From an uncultured Ruminococcus sp. (GTDB lineage Bacteria > Bacillota > Clostridia > Oscillospirales > Ruminococcaceae), in the NCBI GenBank assembly GCA_947173865.1, contig CAMWGS010000083.1, positions 1 to 8,105 of the forward strand: DNA of 8,105 bases, in the 5' to 3' direction. The position numbers and the translations under genes were made by a program. Shown in pieces: positions 1 to 5,625 of the stretch. Each line of letters starts with the position of its first letter. Position 1 is the stretch's first letter. Under the pieces are notes generated by a model that saw only the letters and a list, made by a program, of their open reading frames with translations, ran no database searches and was not told where the DNA came from.

Positions 1-517
1 CGGTTACAATGTCTGTGACTTTTTCTGCTGTAAGAAAAATTCTGTCCGATTTATAATAACTTTCGCTGTCAAAAAGATAGTCACCCGATATTTTACTAAA
101 AGTACAGTTCCCGATACTTACCATGTCACCGTATCCGACATCAAGAATATCGCTGTAAAAAGAAATTTTTGCAGTACGGACACCGTTTATTTTTCCTTTG
201 ATAATATAGCGTGCCTTGTCATTGTCATAACAGTCATAATCTTCAACGACACCCGAAAAACTGCCCTCTGTATTATTATATGAAATAATATCATTGTACA
301 CAAAATGCGTATATATTTCACCCGACATGAAAGAGAGTGCAAACGATACCGCAACTATTGTAAAGTCATGTATAGAAAGTCCATTTTGCTTCCCAGTCAG
401 TACAAATACAAGAAAAATTCCGAAAGGAATCAGCAAGTGCCGTAAATCTGTAAAAAAGGAAGCGAAAAACAATCCCGACACATACCCTGCCGTAATACCA
501 ATCATTTTTCGCTTCAT
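1..517 (-). CDS. comEC: ComEC/Rec2-type competence protein, N-terminal part (runs off the window)
   Basis: This open frame begins at an ATG at 517 and continues without a stop for 172 codons to the window edge, so the C-terminal part is missing. The first 70 or so residues hold three hydrophobic segments (about 6-23, 28-41 and 52-68). After them comes a soluble beta-rich stretch with a pattern like SGVVEDYD, then YIIKGKING, then a GYGDMVSIG turn. This order of short N-terminal membrane helices and an OB-like extracellular domain is that of the DUF4131 region at the start of ComEC. ComEC forms the inner-membrane channel that takes up single-stranded DNA during transformation. The channel-forming Competence domain and any C-terminal beta-lactamase-like domain would lie outside the window, so the call rests on the N-terminus only. 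An AAGG ribosome binding site sits 9-10 bases before the ATG and overlaps the stop of the upstream phosphoribosyltransferase gene, which suggests co-transcription and coupled translation. Confidence 0.75.
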   Translation of the reverse strand, partial: MKRKMIGITAGYVSGLFFASFFTDLRHLLIPFGIFLVFVLTGKQNGLSIHDFTIVAVSFALSFMSGEIYTHFVYNDIISYNNTEGSFSGVVEDYDCYDNDKARYIIKGKINGVRTAKISFYSDILDVGYGDMVSIGNCTFSKISGDYLFDSESYYKSDRIFLTAEKVTDIVT

Positions 518-529
518 TTCCGATATACC

Positions 530-1072
530 TTATTTAAAGAAAAGCGGTAGTTTTTCAAGGAATACTATATCGCTTCTGTCCGCTGCGTCACCCTCTGCAA
601 GAACGGCAGAATATGTCACAACATTTCCACCTGCTTCTTCTGCAAGTTTTCCGAGTGCAGTAAACGACTCTCCCGTACTTACAACATCGTCAACTATAAG
701 AATTTTCTTTCCTCTAAGCATTGATGCCTTTTCCTGCGAAAGATAAAGAGTCTGCACGTTTGCTGTAGTAATTGATTTGACCGACACCGAAAGCGGTTCT
801 GTCATATAGAGTTTCACTGATTTTCTTGCAACAACATACGGTTTTCCACACTGTCTTGACATTTCATAAGCAAGCGGTATGCCCTTGGACTCAGCAGTAA
901 GAATCACATCAAACTCACCGCACTTTTTAAGAAGTTCCTCTGCACACGCAACAGTCAATTCAATGTCAGAGAACATTATAAAAGCACCGATACTTAATTT
1001 ATCATTAAGCGGACAAAGCGTCAGTTCTCTTTCAAGACCTGCAATTTTCATCTTATAAGTACTCAAAGCCAT
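530..1072 (-). CDS. Apt-like phosphoribosyltransferase
   Basis: The protein is 180 residues and a type I phosphoribosyltransferase, a family that joins a base to PRPP. The diagnostic PRPP loop is present at residues 124-136 (ILIVDDVVSTGES), with the paired acidic residues D128-D129 and the TGES phosphate-binding turn. Upstream of it lie AESKGIPLAYEMS (60-72) and ARKSVK (82-87), which match the positions of the equivalent segments in adenine phosphoribosyltransferase. The length fits an Apt-like enzyme, but the base specificity (adenine, xanthine or other) cannot be read from the sequence, so no symbol is given. It lies between hinT (6-base gap) and comEC (12-base gap) in the alaS operon. The first ATG at 1072 has its AGGAGG only one base upstream, which is too close for normal initiation. 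A TTG at 1066, two codons in, has 7-base spacing and is a better start, giving 178 residues. Confidence 0.88.
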   Translation of the reverse strand: MALSTYKMKIAGLERELTLCPLNDKLSIGAFIMFSDIELTVACAEELLKKCGEFDVILTAESKGIPLAYEMSRQCGKPYVVARKSVKLYMTEPLSVSVKSITTANVQTLYLSQEKASMLRGKKILIVDDVVSTGESFTALGKLAEEAGGNVVTYSAVLAEGDAADRSDIVFLEKLPLFFK

Positions 1073-1073
1073 A

Positions 1074-1079
1074 CCTCCT
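1074..1079 (-). promoter_or_regulatory. Ribosome binding site that questions the phosphoribosyltransferase start
   Basis: On the minus strand the sequence reads TAAGGAGGTATGGCTTTG. The TAA is the hinT stop, AGGAGG is a full-strength Shine-Dalgarno sequence, the ATG follows after a single base, and the TTG follows after seven bases. Spacing of about 5-9 bases is normal, so the TTG at 1066-1064 is the likelier initiation codon. This is inferred from spacing alone. Confidence 0.6.
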
Positions 1080-1432
1080 TACTCTGTCTTGCCAAGAGAA
1101 TCAGCACCCCAGCCCATTTTTACACCACCTAAAACGTGGAAATGCAGATGTTTTACTGTCTGACCTGCATCGTCACCGCAGTTGCTGATAATTCTGTAGC
1201 TTTCAATTCCCTCAGCCTTTGCAACCTTTGGTATAGCCTCAAAAATCTTAGCCACATATGAAGAATTTTCTTCACTTATTTCATTCGCACAGCAGATGTG
1301 TGTTTTCGGAATTACAAGGTCATGAACAGGTGCGATAGGTGCAATGTCCCTGAACGCAAATACATAATCATCTTCATATACTTTTGTACTCGGAATTTCT
1401 CCGCTGATTATCTTACAGAATAAACAATCCAT
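1079..1432 (-). CDS. hinT: HIT-family (HinT-like) nucleotide phosphoramidase/hydrolase
   Basis: This 117-residue protein is a complete histidine triad protein of the HinT branch, a family that hydrolyses purine nucleoside phosphoramidates and aminoacyl-adenylates in the cytoplasm. The signature is at residues 90-103: GQTVKHLHFHVLGG, with the triad histidines H95, H97 and H99. The N-terminus MDCLFCKIISGEIPS is typical and carries a CxxC pair (C3, C6), which in several bacterial HIT proteins helps bind a structural zinc. APVHDLVIPKTHI (34-46) is the expected central strand, though an aspartate at 39 in place of the usual hydrophobic residue is a little unusual. The start is supported by AAAGGAG seven bases upstream. 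It lies 58 bases after alaS and just before a phosphoribosyltransferase gene. A HinT next to a tRNA synthetase is sensible, because HinT can clear aminoacyl-AMP made as a by-product; that link is inference. Confidence 0.93.
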   Translation of the reverse strand: MDCLFCKIISGEIPSTKVYEDDYVFAFRDIAPIAPVHDLVIPKTHICCANEISEENSSYVAKIFEAIPKVAKAEGIESYRIISNCGDDAGQTVKHLHFHVLGGVKMGWGADSLGKTE

Positions 1433-1457
1433 AATTTTTCTCCTTTATATTGTTTTC

Positions 1458-1480
1458 GGTATGGGCAGAACGTCCACACC
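1458..1480 (-). other. Intercistronic stem-loop between alaS and hinT
   Basis: In the 58-base gap the minus-strand RNA can pair GGTGTGG with CCATACC (7 bp, one G-U pair) around a 9-base loop. No U-tract follows it, so it is unlikely to be a terminator. It could be an mRNA-processing or stability element that separates alaS from the downstream genes, or it may have no function. Confidence 0.3.
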
Positions 1481-1490
1481 AAAATAATTA

Positions 1491-4124
1491 TTACTTGATG
1501 AATCCGCCTGCAACAGACACAAACTCATTCATAGCAGAATCAGTCTTTGTTATGTCACCGATACCTGCCATGGCACTGTCGGGCTTTCCACCGCCCTTAC
1601 CGCCTGTAAGAACAGAAATTTCACGTACAATCTTTCCTGCATTAGCACCCTTTGCAACCGCTTCTTTTGTACATACACAATAAAGAGTACCTTTTTCGCC
1701 TGTAATTCCTGCAAACAATGCTATAATAGCCTCATTCTTGTCCTTTACGCTGTCACCGAGTTTGCGGAGAGCGTCGGGAGCAGAGCCGTCCATTCTTGCG
1801 GAAACAAGCTTGACACCGTTTATTTCCTGAGCGTTATCAAAAACAGACGAAATCTTGGCGTTTGCAATCTGCTGACTGAGACTTTCAAGCTTTCTGTCCT
1901 TTTCCTTTGATTCGGCAAATACAGATGCACACTTTTCGGGTAATTCTGTAACGTTTGCAAGCTTGAGAGCCTTTGCGGACTTAAGAATTGTATTCCTGTA
2001 ACTGTTGAGAAGTTCAATTACCCCCATACCCGTAACAGCTTCAATACGTCTTATACCTGCTGCTACAGAACTTTCAGAAACTATTCTGAAAAGTCCGATT
2101 TCGGAAGTATTTCCGATATGAGTACCGCCACAGAATTCGATTGAATCTCCTGCTGTAACTACTCTTACGGTATCGCCGTACTTTTCACCGAAAAGTGCCA
2201 TAGCACCGAGTTTCTTTGCTTCTTCAATCGGCATTTCCTCCATAGTTACGGAAACGGCTTTCATAATCTCATTATTTACATAATTCTCAACCTGTGTTAT
2301 CTCGTCTTCAGTAAGTCCGCTGAAATGGTTGAAGTCAAAACGACAAGCCTTGTCATTTACAAGCTGACCTGCCTGATGAACATGGTCACCGAGAACCTGT
2401 CTGAGTGCATACTGTAGCAAATGTGCAGATGTGTGATTTCTCATAATTGCACGGCGACGATTTACATCTATCTGTGCCTTTACTTTGTAACCCTTTGAAA
2501 TACTGCCAGATGTTACTTCTGCAATGTGCATGAAATGTCCTTCGGACTTTACAGTATCAAGAACTGTAACAACGTCTGCATCGGTTGAAATTATACCAGT
2601 ATCGCCTACCTGTCCACCGCTTTCGGCATAGAAAGGAGTTCTGTCGAGAACTATAACAACATTGTCACCCTCAACAGCTGTTTCGATTTCCTGACCGTTC
2701 TTATATACGGCAAGTACTTCTGAATCTGCCTCAGTATCCGTGTAACCTGTGAATACTGTTGCAGGAGCTTCAACCTTAATACTGTTGTCTGCCCATGAAG
2801 AACCTGCTTTAGCAAGGTGGTCAGCCTTAGCCTTTGCACGCTGTTCCTTTGCAAGTTCCGTGAAACGTTCCGTGTCAACTGTAATACCCTTTTCTTCACA
2901 GATTTCAATTGTGAGGTCTATCGGGAAACCGTACGTATCTGAAAGTCTGAAAGCATCGTCACCTGAAAGAACTGTTTTATTTTCCTGTGAAAGTTTTTCC
3001 GTAAACTGTGCAAGAAGTTCAGAGCCTTTATCAACGGTCTTTGCAAAAGCTTCTTCTTCAACGCCGATAATCTTCTTTATATAGTCTCTCTTTTCGGCAA
3101 GTTCAGGATATGCACCTGCATTTTCGTTTATAACAGTGTCGGCAACTTCACAAAGGAAAGGCTTTTTAATGCCTAAAAGTCTGCCATGACGTGCGGCACG
3201 TCTGAGAAGTCTCCTGAGAACATATCCCCTGCCCTCGTTGGACGGCATAATTCCGTCGCCTACCATAAAAGTAGTACTTCTGATATGGTCGGTAATTACA
3301 CGAAGTGAAACGTCTGTTTTCGGATTTTCCTTGTATGTCACACCCGCAAACTCTGAAACGTGCTTCATGATATTCTGAACGGTATCAACTTCAAAGATAT
3401 TGTCAACACCCTGCATTACACAGGCAAGTCTTTCAAGACCCATACCCGTATCAATGTTCTTGTTCTTCATTTCGGCATAATTACCGTTGCCGTCGCTGTC
3501 GAACTGGCTGAATACAAGATTCCATATTTCAATAATATTATCCTTGTCGCCCTCTGCCTCAAATTCCGCACGGTCAAGCTTTCTGCCGCCTGCAACACGG
3601 TCAAAGTGAATTTCAGAACAAGGACCGCAAGGACCTGAACCGTGTTCCCAGAAATTATCCTTTTTACCAAGACGGATTATTCTTTCATGAGGAATACCGA
3701 TTTTATTTTCCCAAATCTGTTCTGCCTCGTCATCGCTTTCAAAAATAGTAATCCAGAGTTTGTCGGCAGGAATTTCAAGGATTTTGGTGAGGAACTCCCA
3801 AGCCCATTCAACAGCTTCATTCTTGAAATAGTCACCGAATGAGAAGTTTCCGAGCATTTCAAAATAAGTGCCGTGACGTGCGGTCTTGCCGACGCTTTCA
3901 ATGTCGGGAGTTCTTATACACTTCTGACAGGTTGTAACTCTCTTGTTAGGCGGTACAGCCTGTCCGAGAAAATACTTTTTAAGAGGTGCCATACCTGAAT
4001 TTATAAGCAGAAGGCTTTTGTCCCCCTGCGGAACAAGTGAAGCACTTGCCATTCTTGTATGATTCTTACTCTCAAAAAACGAAAGATATTTTTCACGAAG
4101 TTCATTAAGTCCGTTCCATTTCAT
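1491..4124 (-). CDS. alaS: Alanine--tRNA ligase
   Basis: AlaS charges tRNA-Ala with alanine and edits mischarged Ser/Gly-tRNA-Ala. The protein is 877 residues, the usual full length, with all domains in order. The class II catalytic core is at about 1-240, with RTPDIESVGKTARHGTYFEM (71-90) and the GSGPCGPCSE loop (162-171). The tRNA-recognition region follows at about 241-455, including GRGYVLRRLLRRAARHGR (298-315). The editing domain spans about 550-700 with zinc-site histidines in HTSAH (H564, H568) and the CGGTH motif (C665 to H669). The C-Ala oligomerisation/DHHA1 domain covers about 740-877 and ends in the usual VLTGGKGGGKPDSAMAGIG glycine-rich segment. No key residue appears missing. 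AAGGAG lies 10 bases upstream of the ATG. It is the first gene of the operon and is driven by a consensus promoter and a short attenuator-bearing leader just upstream. Confidence 0.98.
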   Translation of the reverse strand: MKWNGLNELREKYLSFFESKNHTRMASASLVPQGDKSLLLINSGMAPLKKYFLGQAVPPNKRVTTCQKCIRTPDIESVGKTARHGTYFEMLGNFSFGDYFKNEAVEWAWEFLTKILEIPADKLWITIFESDDEAEQIWENKIGIPHERIIRLGKKDNFWEHGSGPCGPCSEIHFDRVAGGRKLDRAEFEAEGDKDNIIEIWNLVFSQFDSDGNGNYAEMKNKNIDTGMGLERLACVMQGVDNIFEVDTVQNIMKHVSEFAGVTYKENPKTDVSLRVITDHIRSTTFMVGDGIMPSNEGRGYVLRRLLRRAARHGRLLGIKKPFLCEVADTVINENAGAYPELAEKRDYIKKIIGVEEEAFAKTVDKGSELLAQFTEKLSQENKTVLSGDDAFRLSDTYGFPIDLTIEICEEKGITVDTERFTELAKEQRAKAKADHLAKAGSSWADNSIKVEAPATVFTGYTDTEADSEVLAVYKNGQEIETAVEGDNVVIVLDRTPFYAESGGQVGDTGIISTDADVVTVLDTVKSEGHFMHIAEVTSGSISKGYKVKAQIDVNRRRAIMRNHTSAHLLQYALRQVLGDHVHQAGQLVNDKACRFDFNHFSGLTEDEITQVENYVNNEIMKAVSVTMEEMPIEEAKKLGAMALFGEKYGDTVRVVTAGDSIEFCGGTHIGNTSEIGLFRIVSESSVAAGIRRIEAVTGMGVIELLNSYRNTILKSAKALKLANVTELPEKCASVFAESKEKDRKLESLSQQIANAKISSVFDNAQEINGVKLVSARMDGSAPDALRKLGDSVKDKNEAIIALFAGITGEKGTLYCVCTKEAVAKGANAGKIVREISVLTGGKGGGKPDSAMAGIGDITKTDSAMNEFVSVAGGFIK

Positions 4125-4162
4125 ATAATTCTATCTCCTTTTTCAAATATACATGACGAAAC

Positions 4163-4197
4163 AAAAAAAGCCCTGTCGTCAATGGGACAAAGGCTTT
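4163..4197 (-). terminator. Attenuator-like intrinsic terminator in the alaS leader
   Basis: On the minus strand an 11-pair stem (AAAGCCT-TGTC with GACAGGGCTTT, one bulged U and one G-U pair) closes an 8-base loop and is followed directly by seven T residues. It lies between the alaS promoter and the alaS ribosome binding site, so it can only act on alaS-operon transcripts. That makes it a candidate attenuator rather than a gene-end terminator. A second short hairpin, CAGGG-TTTA-CCCTG (4198-4211), sits immediately upstream. Its CCCTG could instead pair with the CAGGG inside the terminator stem, giving a mutually exclusive antiterminator fold. The sensing signal is unknown. Confidence 0.65.
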
Positions 4198-4222
4198 CAG
4201 GGTAAACCCTGTTCCGTCAATG
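4171..4222. repeat. Imperfect direct repeat in the alaS leader
   Basis: The plus-strand motif CCCTGTCGTCAATG (4171-4184) recurs as CCCTGTTCCGTCAATG (4207-4222), identical except for a 2-base insertion, with starts 36 bases apart. Each copy contributes its CAGGG (RNA sense) to one of two competing hairpins, so the duplication may underlie the two-state leader. It could be an ancient local duplication. Confidence 0.7.
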
Positions 4223-4234
4223 CGATACAAGTAT

Positions 4235-4263
4235 ATTATAGTATTATTTTCAGTAAATGTCAA
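4235..4263 (-). promoter_or_regulatory. Consensus promoter for the alaS operon
   Basis: The minus strand has a perfect TTGACA (-35, 4263-4258), 17 bases, then a perfect TATAAT (-10, 4240-4235). Transcription would begin near 4228 and give a leader of about 104 nt before the alaS ATG. The match to the housekeeping sigma-A consensus is complete, so a strong basal promoter tempered by the downstream attenuator is a reasonable reading. Confidence 0.88.
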
Positions 4264-4301
4264 TGGTTTTGGAATATTTTCCGATAATTTTGAAAAACCA
4301 C

Positions 4302-4330
4302 TTGACAAATTGAAATTTTTATGATATGAT
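4302..4330 (+). promoter_or_regulatory. Consensus promoter for the SPFH-RHH operon
   Basis: TTGACA at 4302-4307, a 17-base spacer, and TATGAT at 4325-4330 make a near-perfect sigma-A promoter. It diverges from the alaS promoter, with the two -35 boxes 38 bases apart. The start of transcription would fall near 4337, inside the palindrome that overlaps the -10 box. That placement implies repression by a DNA-binding protein. Confidence 0.85.
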
Positions 4331-4343
4331 ATTGATATCATAT
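4324..4343. promoter_or_regulatory. Operator-like palindrome overlapping the -10 box
   Basis: Two perfect 9-base arms, ATATGATAT and ATATCATAT, flank a TG centre. The left arm contains the -10 hexamer and the right arm covers the expected transcription start, which is the classic position of a repressor site. The ribbon-helix-helix protein encoded at the end of the same operon is an obvious candidate binder, which would make the unit self-regulating. AT-rich palindromes do arise by chance near promoters, so binding is inference. Confidence 0.6.
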
Positions 4344-4377
4344 AAAACAAACCTTATTTCAACGAAAGGAAATAATA

Positions 4378-5373
4378 ATGAAAGAAAAAATTTTATTCAC
4401 CAAACAAAACGGTATGCCTATGATGCTCTTATGGGGCTTATTATACATAGCTACTATAATTATAGTTATAATAGGCGGTGTATATGATAAAGATGCTTTA
4501 GCAGGAGCAGGCACAATATGGCTTGCTATAGGCTGGTTTCCGTTCAAGGGACTTATCGTCCTCAAACCTCAGGAGGCTCTTGTACTCACTCTTTTCGGTA
4601 AGTATCACGGAACTATAAAGGGTGACGGCTTTTACTGGGTCAACCCTTTCTGCTCTGCTGTAAACCCTGCCGCATCAACTCACCTCAGACAAAGTGACGA
4701 CGTGGGAAGCAGTGCAATAACATCTGTTCAGGGTGTAAAAACTAATACAGCTGTTCCGAGCAAGAAAATTTCACTCAAAATTATGACACTCAACAACAAC
4801 CGTCAGAAAATAAATGACTGTCTCGGCAATCCTGTGGAAATAGGCATTGCTGTTACATGGAAAGTAAATAATACTGCTAAAGCAGTTTTCGACGTTGACA
4901 ACTACAAAGAATATTTATCCCTCCAGTGCGATACGGCTTTAAGAAATATCGTACGTCTTTACCCTTACGACATTGCCCCTAACGTTGACACAACAGGCGA
5001 CGGTATAGCCGACGAAGGCAGTTTAAGAGGTTCAAGTGAATTTGTAGCACAGAGAATCCGTGACGAAATTCAGCAGAAAGTTGAAAACGCAGGTCTTGAA
5101 ATAGTAGAGGCACGTATAACCTATCTTGCATATGCTCCCGAAATCGCCGCCGTTATGCTCCAAAGACAGCAGGCTTCCGCAATTATTGACGCAAGAAAAA
5201 TGATTGTTGACGGTGCGGTTGGCATGGTTGAAATGGCTCTTGAACGTCTCAACGCAAGCGGTATGGTTGACCTCGACGAAGAACGTAAAGCCGCTATGGT
5301 TTCAAATCTGCTCGTAGTCCTCTGCGGAAACCACGACGCACAGCCGATTGTAAATTCGGGAAGTTTGTACTGA
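4378..5373 (+). CDS. SPFH/band-7 domain membrane protein
   Basis: The 331-residue protein has two hydrophobic N-terminal segments (about 14-34 and 43-62) followed by an SPFH (stomatin/prohibitin/flotillin/HflK) domain at about 60-275. Recognisable parts are the LKPQEALVLTLFGKYHGTIK entry strand (62-81), GIAVTWKVNN (156-165), and the conserved helical end with PEIAAVMLQRQQASAIIDAR (254-273). It closes with the family tail QPIVNSGSLY. SPFH proteins form oligomeric membrane scaffolds or cages; the client of this subfamily is unknown to me. One oddity is residues 202-213 (NVDTTGDGIADE), which resemble a calcium-binding DxDGDGxxDE loop inserted before the SLRGSS helix. The ATG is supported by AAAGGA seven bases upstream and a consensus promoter with an operator-like site. 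It is followed after one base by a ribbon-helix-helix gene, so the two are surely co-expressed. Confidence 0.92.
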   Translation: MKEKILFTKQNGMPMMLLWGLLYIATIIIVIIGGVYDKDALAGAGTIWLAIGWFPFKGLIVLKPQEALVLTLFGKYHGTIKGDGFYWVNPFCSAVNPAASTHLRQSDDVGSSAITSVQGVKTNTAVPSKKISLKIMTLNNNRQKINDCLGNPVEIGIAVTWKVNNTAKAVFDVDNYKEYLSLQCDTALRNIVRLYPYDIAPNVDTTGDGIADEGSLRGSSEFVAQRIRDEIQQKVENAGLEIVEARITYLAYAPEIAAVMLQRQQASAIIDARKMIVDGAVGMVEMALERLNASGMVDLDEERKAAMVSNLLVVLCGNHDAQPIVNSGSLY

Positions 5374-5374
5374 T

Positions 5375-5584
5375 ATGGCACAGAAAAAACAAATTCCGCT
5401 CAGAATATCCGAAAAGCTGTACAAGGATATTTCAGCGTGGGCGGAAGATGATTTCCGCTCGGTAAACGGACAAATAGAATATCTGCTCACCGAGTGCGTT
5501 AAACAGCGAAAGAAAAACGGCAAATACGTTTCGGATGAAATTGACGCACCGCCAGATTTTAATATTGAAGAATTTGATAAATGA
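5375..5584 (+). CDS. Arc-type ribbon-helix-helix DNA-binding protein
   Basis: This small 69-residue protein has the layout of an Arc/MetJ-class repressor. A short beta strand (KKQIPLRI, 4-11) would pair with a partner strand in the dimer and lie in the DNA major groove. Helix 1 (about 12-26) and helix 2 (about 29-45, SVNGQIEYLLTECVKQ) follow, and then a polar acidic tail. Its ATG is one base after the SPFH stop (TGATATG) and only a weak GGGAAG lies upstream, so its translation probably depends on ribosomes finishing the SPFH gene. It may repress its own operon through the palindrome at 4324-4343; that is inference. The pair does not look like a toxin-antitoxin module, because the SPFH partner is a large membrane scaffold. 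The function of this small protein is otherwise unknown. Confidence 0.85.
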   Translation: MAQKKQIPLRISEKLYKDISAWAEDDFRSVNGQIEYLLTECVKQRKKNGKYVSDEIDAPPDFNIEEFDK

Positions 5585-5593
5585 TTTTATATC

Positions 5594-5625
5594 GGACATA
5601 CTTTAATGTATGTCCTTTTATTTTT
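5594..5625 (+). terminator. Intrinsic terminator of the SPFH-RHH operon
   Basis: GGACATAC and GTATGTCC form a perfect 8-bp stem around a 6-base loop (TTTAAT), followed by TTTTATTTTT. It begins 9 bases after the RHH stop. The T-tract contains the stop codon of the convergent penicillin-binding protein gene (5618-5620). On the minus strand the same hairpin is followed only by GATATAAAAT, so termination in that direction would be weak. Confidence 0.9.

Noticed and set aside
294..746. Plus-strand open frame of 150 codons
   Set aside because: It lies antisense to the comEC start and the phosphoribosyltransferase end, has no ribosome binding site and shows no family features.
2749..3084. Plus-strand frame antisense to alaS
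   Set aside because: It is a mirror of a strongly conserved alaS coding region, with no start signal; its composition follows from alaS codon use.
4213..4234. A leader peptide with alanine codons for ribosome-mediated attenuation of alaS
   Set aside because: The only short frame in the leader starts at a TTG without a ribosome site, has seven codons and contains no alanine codon.
4125..4263. A standard T-box riboswitch before alaS
   Set aside because: The leader is only about 104 nt from the mapped consensus promoter, with no room for Stem I and a specifier loop, and the TGGNACC bulge is not present. Only a loose resemblance to the terminator end remains.
4378..5584. SPFH and RHH genes as a toxin-antitoxin pair
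   Set aside because: The RHH protein resembles antitoxins in fold, but the partner is a 331-residue membrane scaffold, precedes it, and shows no toxin fold.
5594..5615. Bidirectional terminator serving the PBP gene as well
   Set aside because: The stem is symmetric, but the minus-strand side lacks a T-tract, so strong termination in that direction is not supported.
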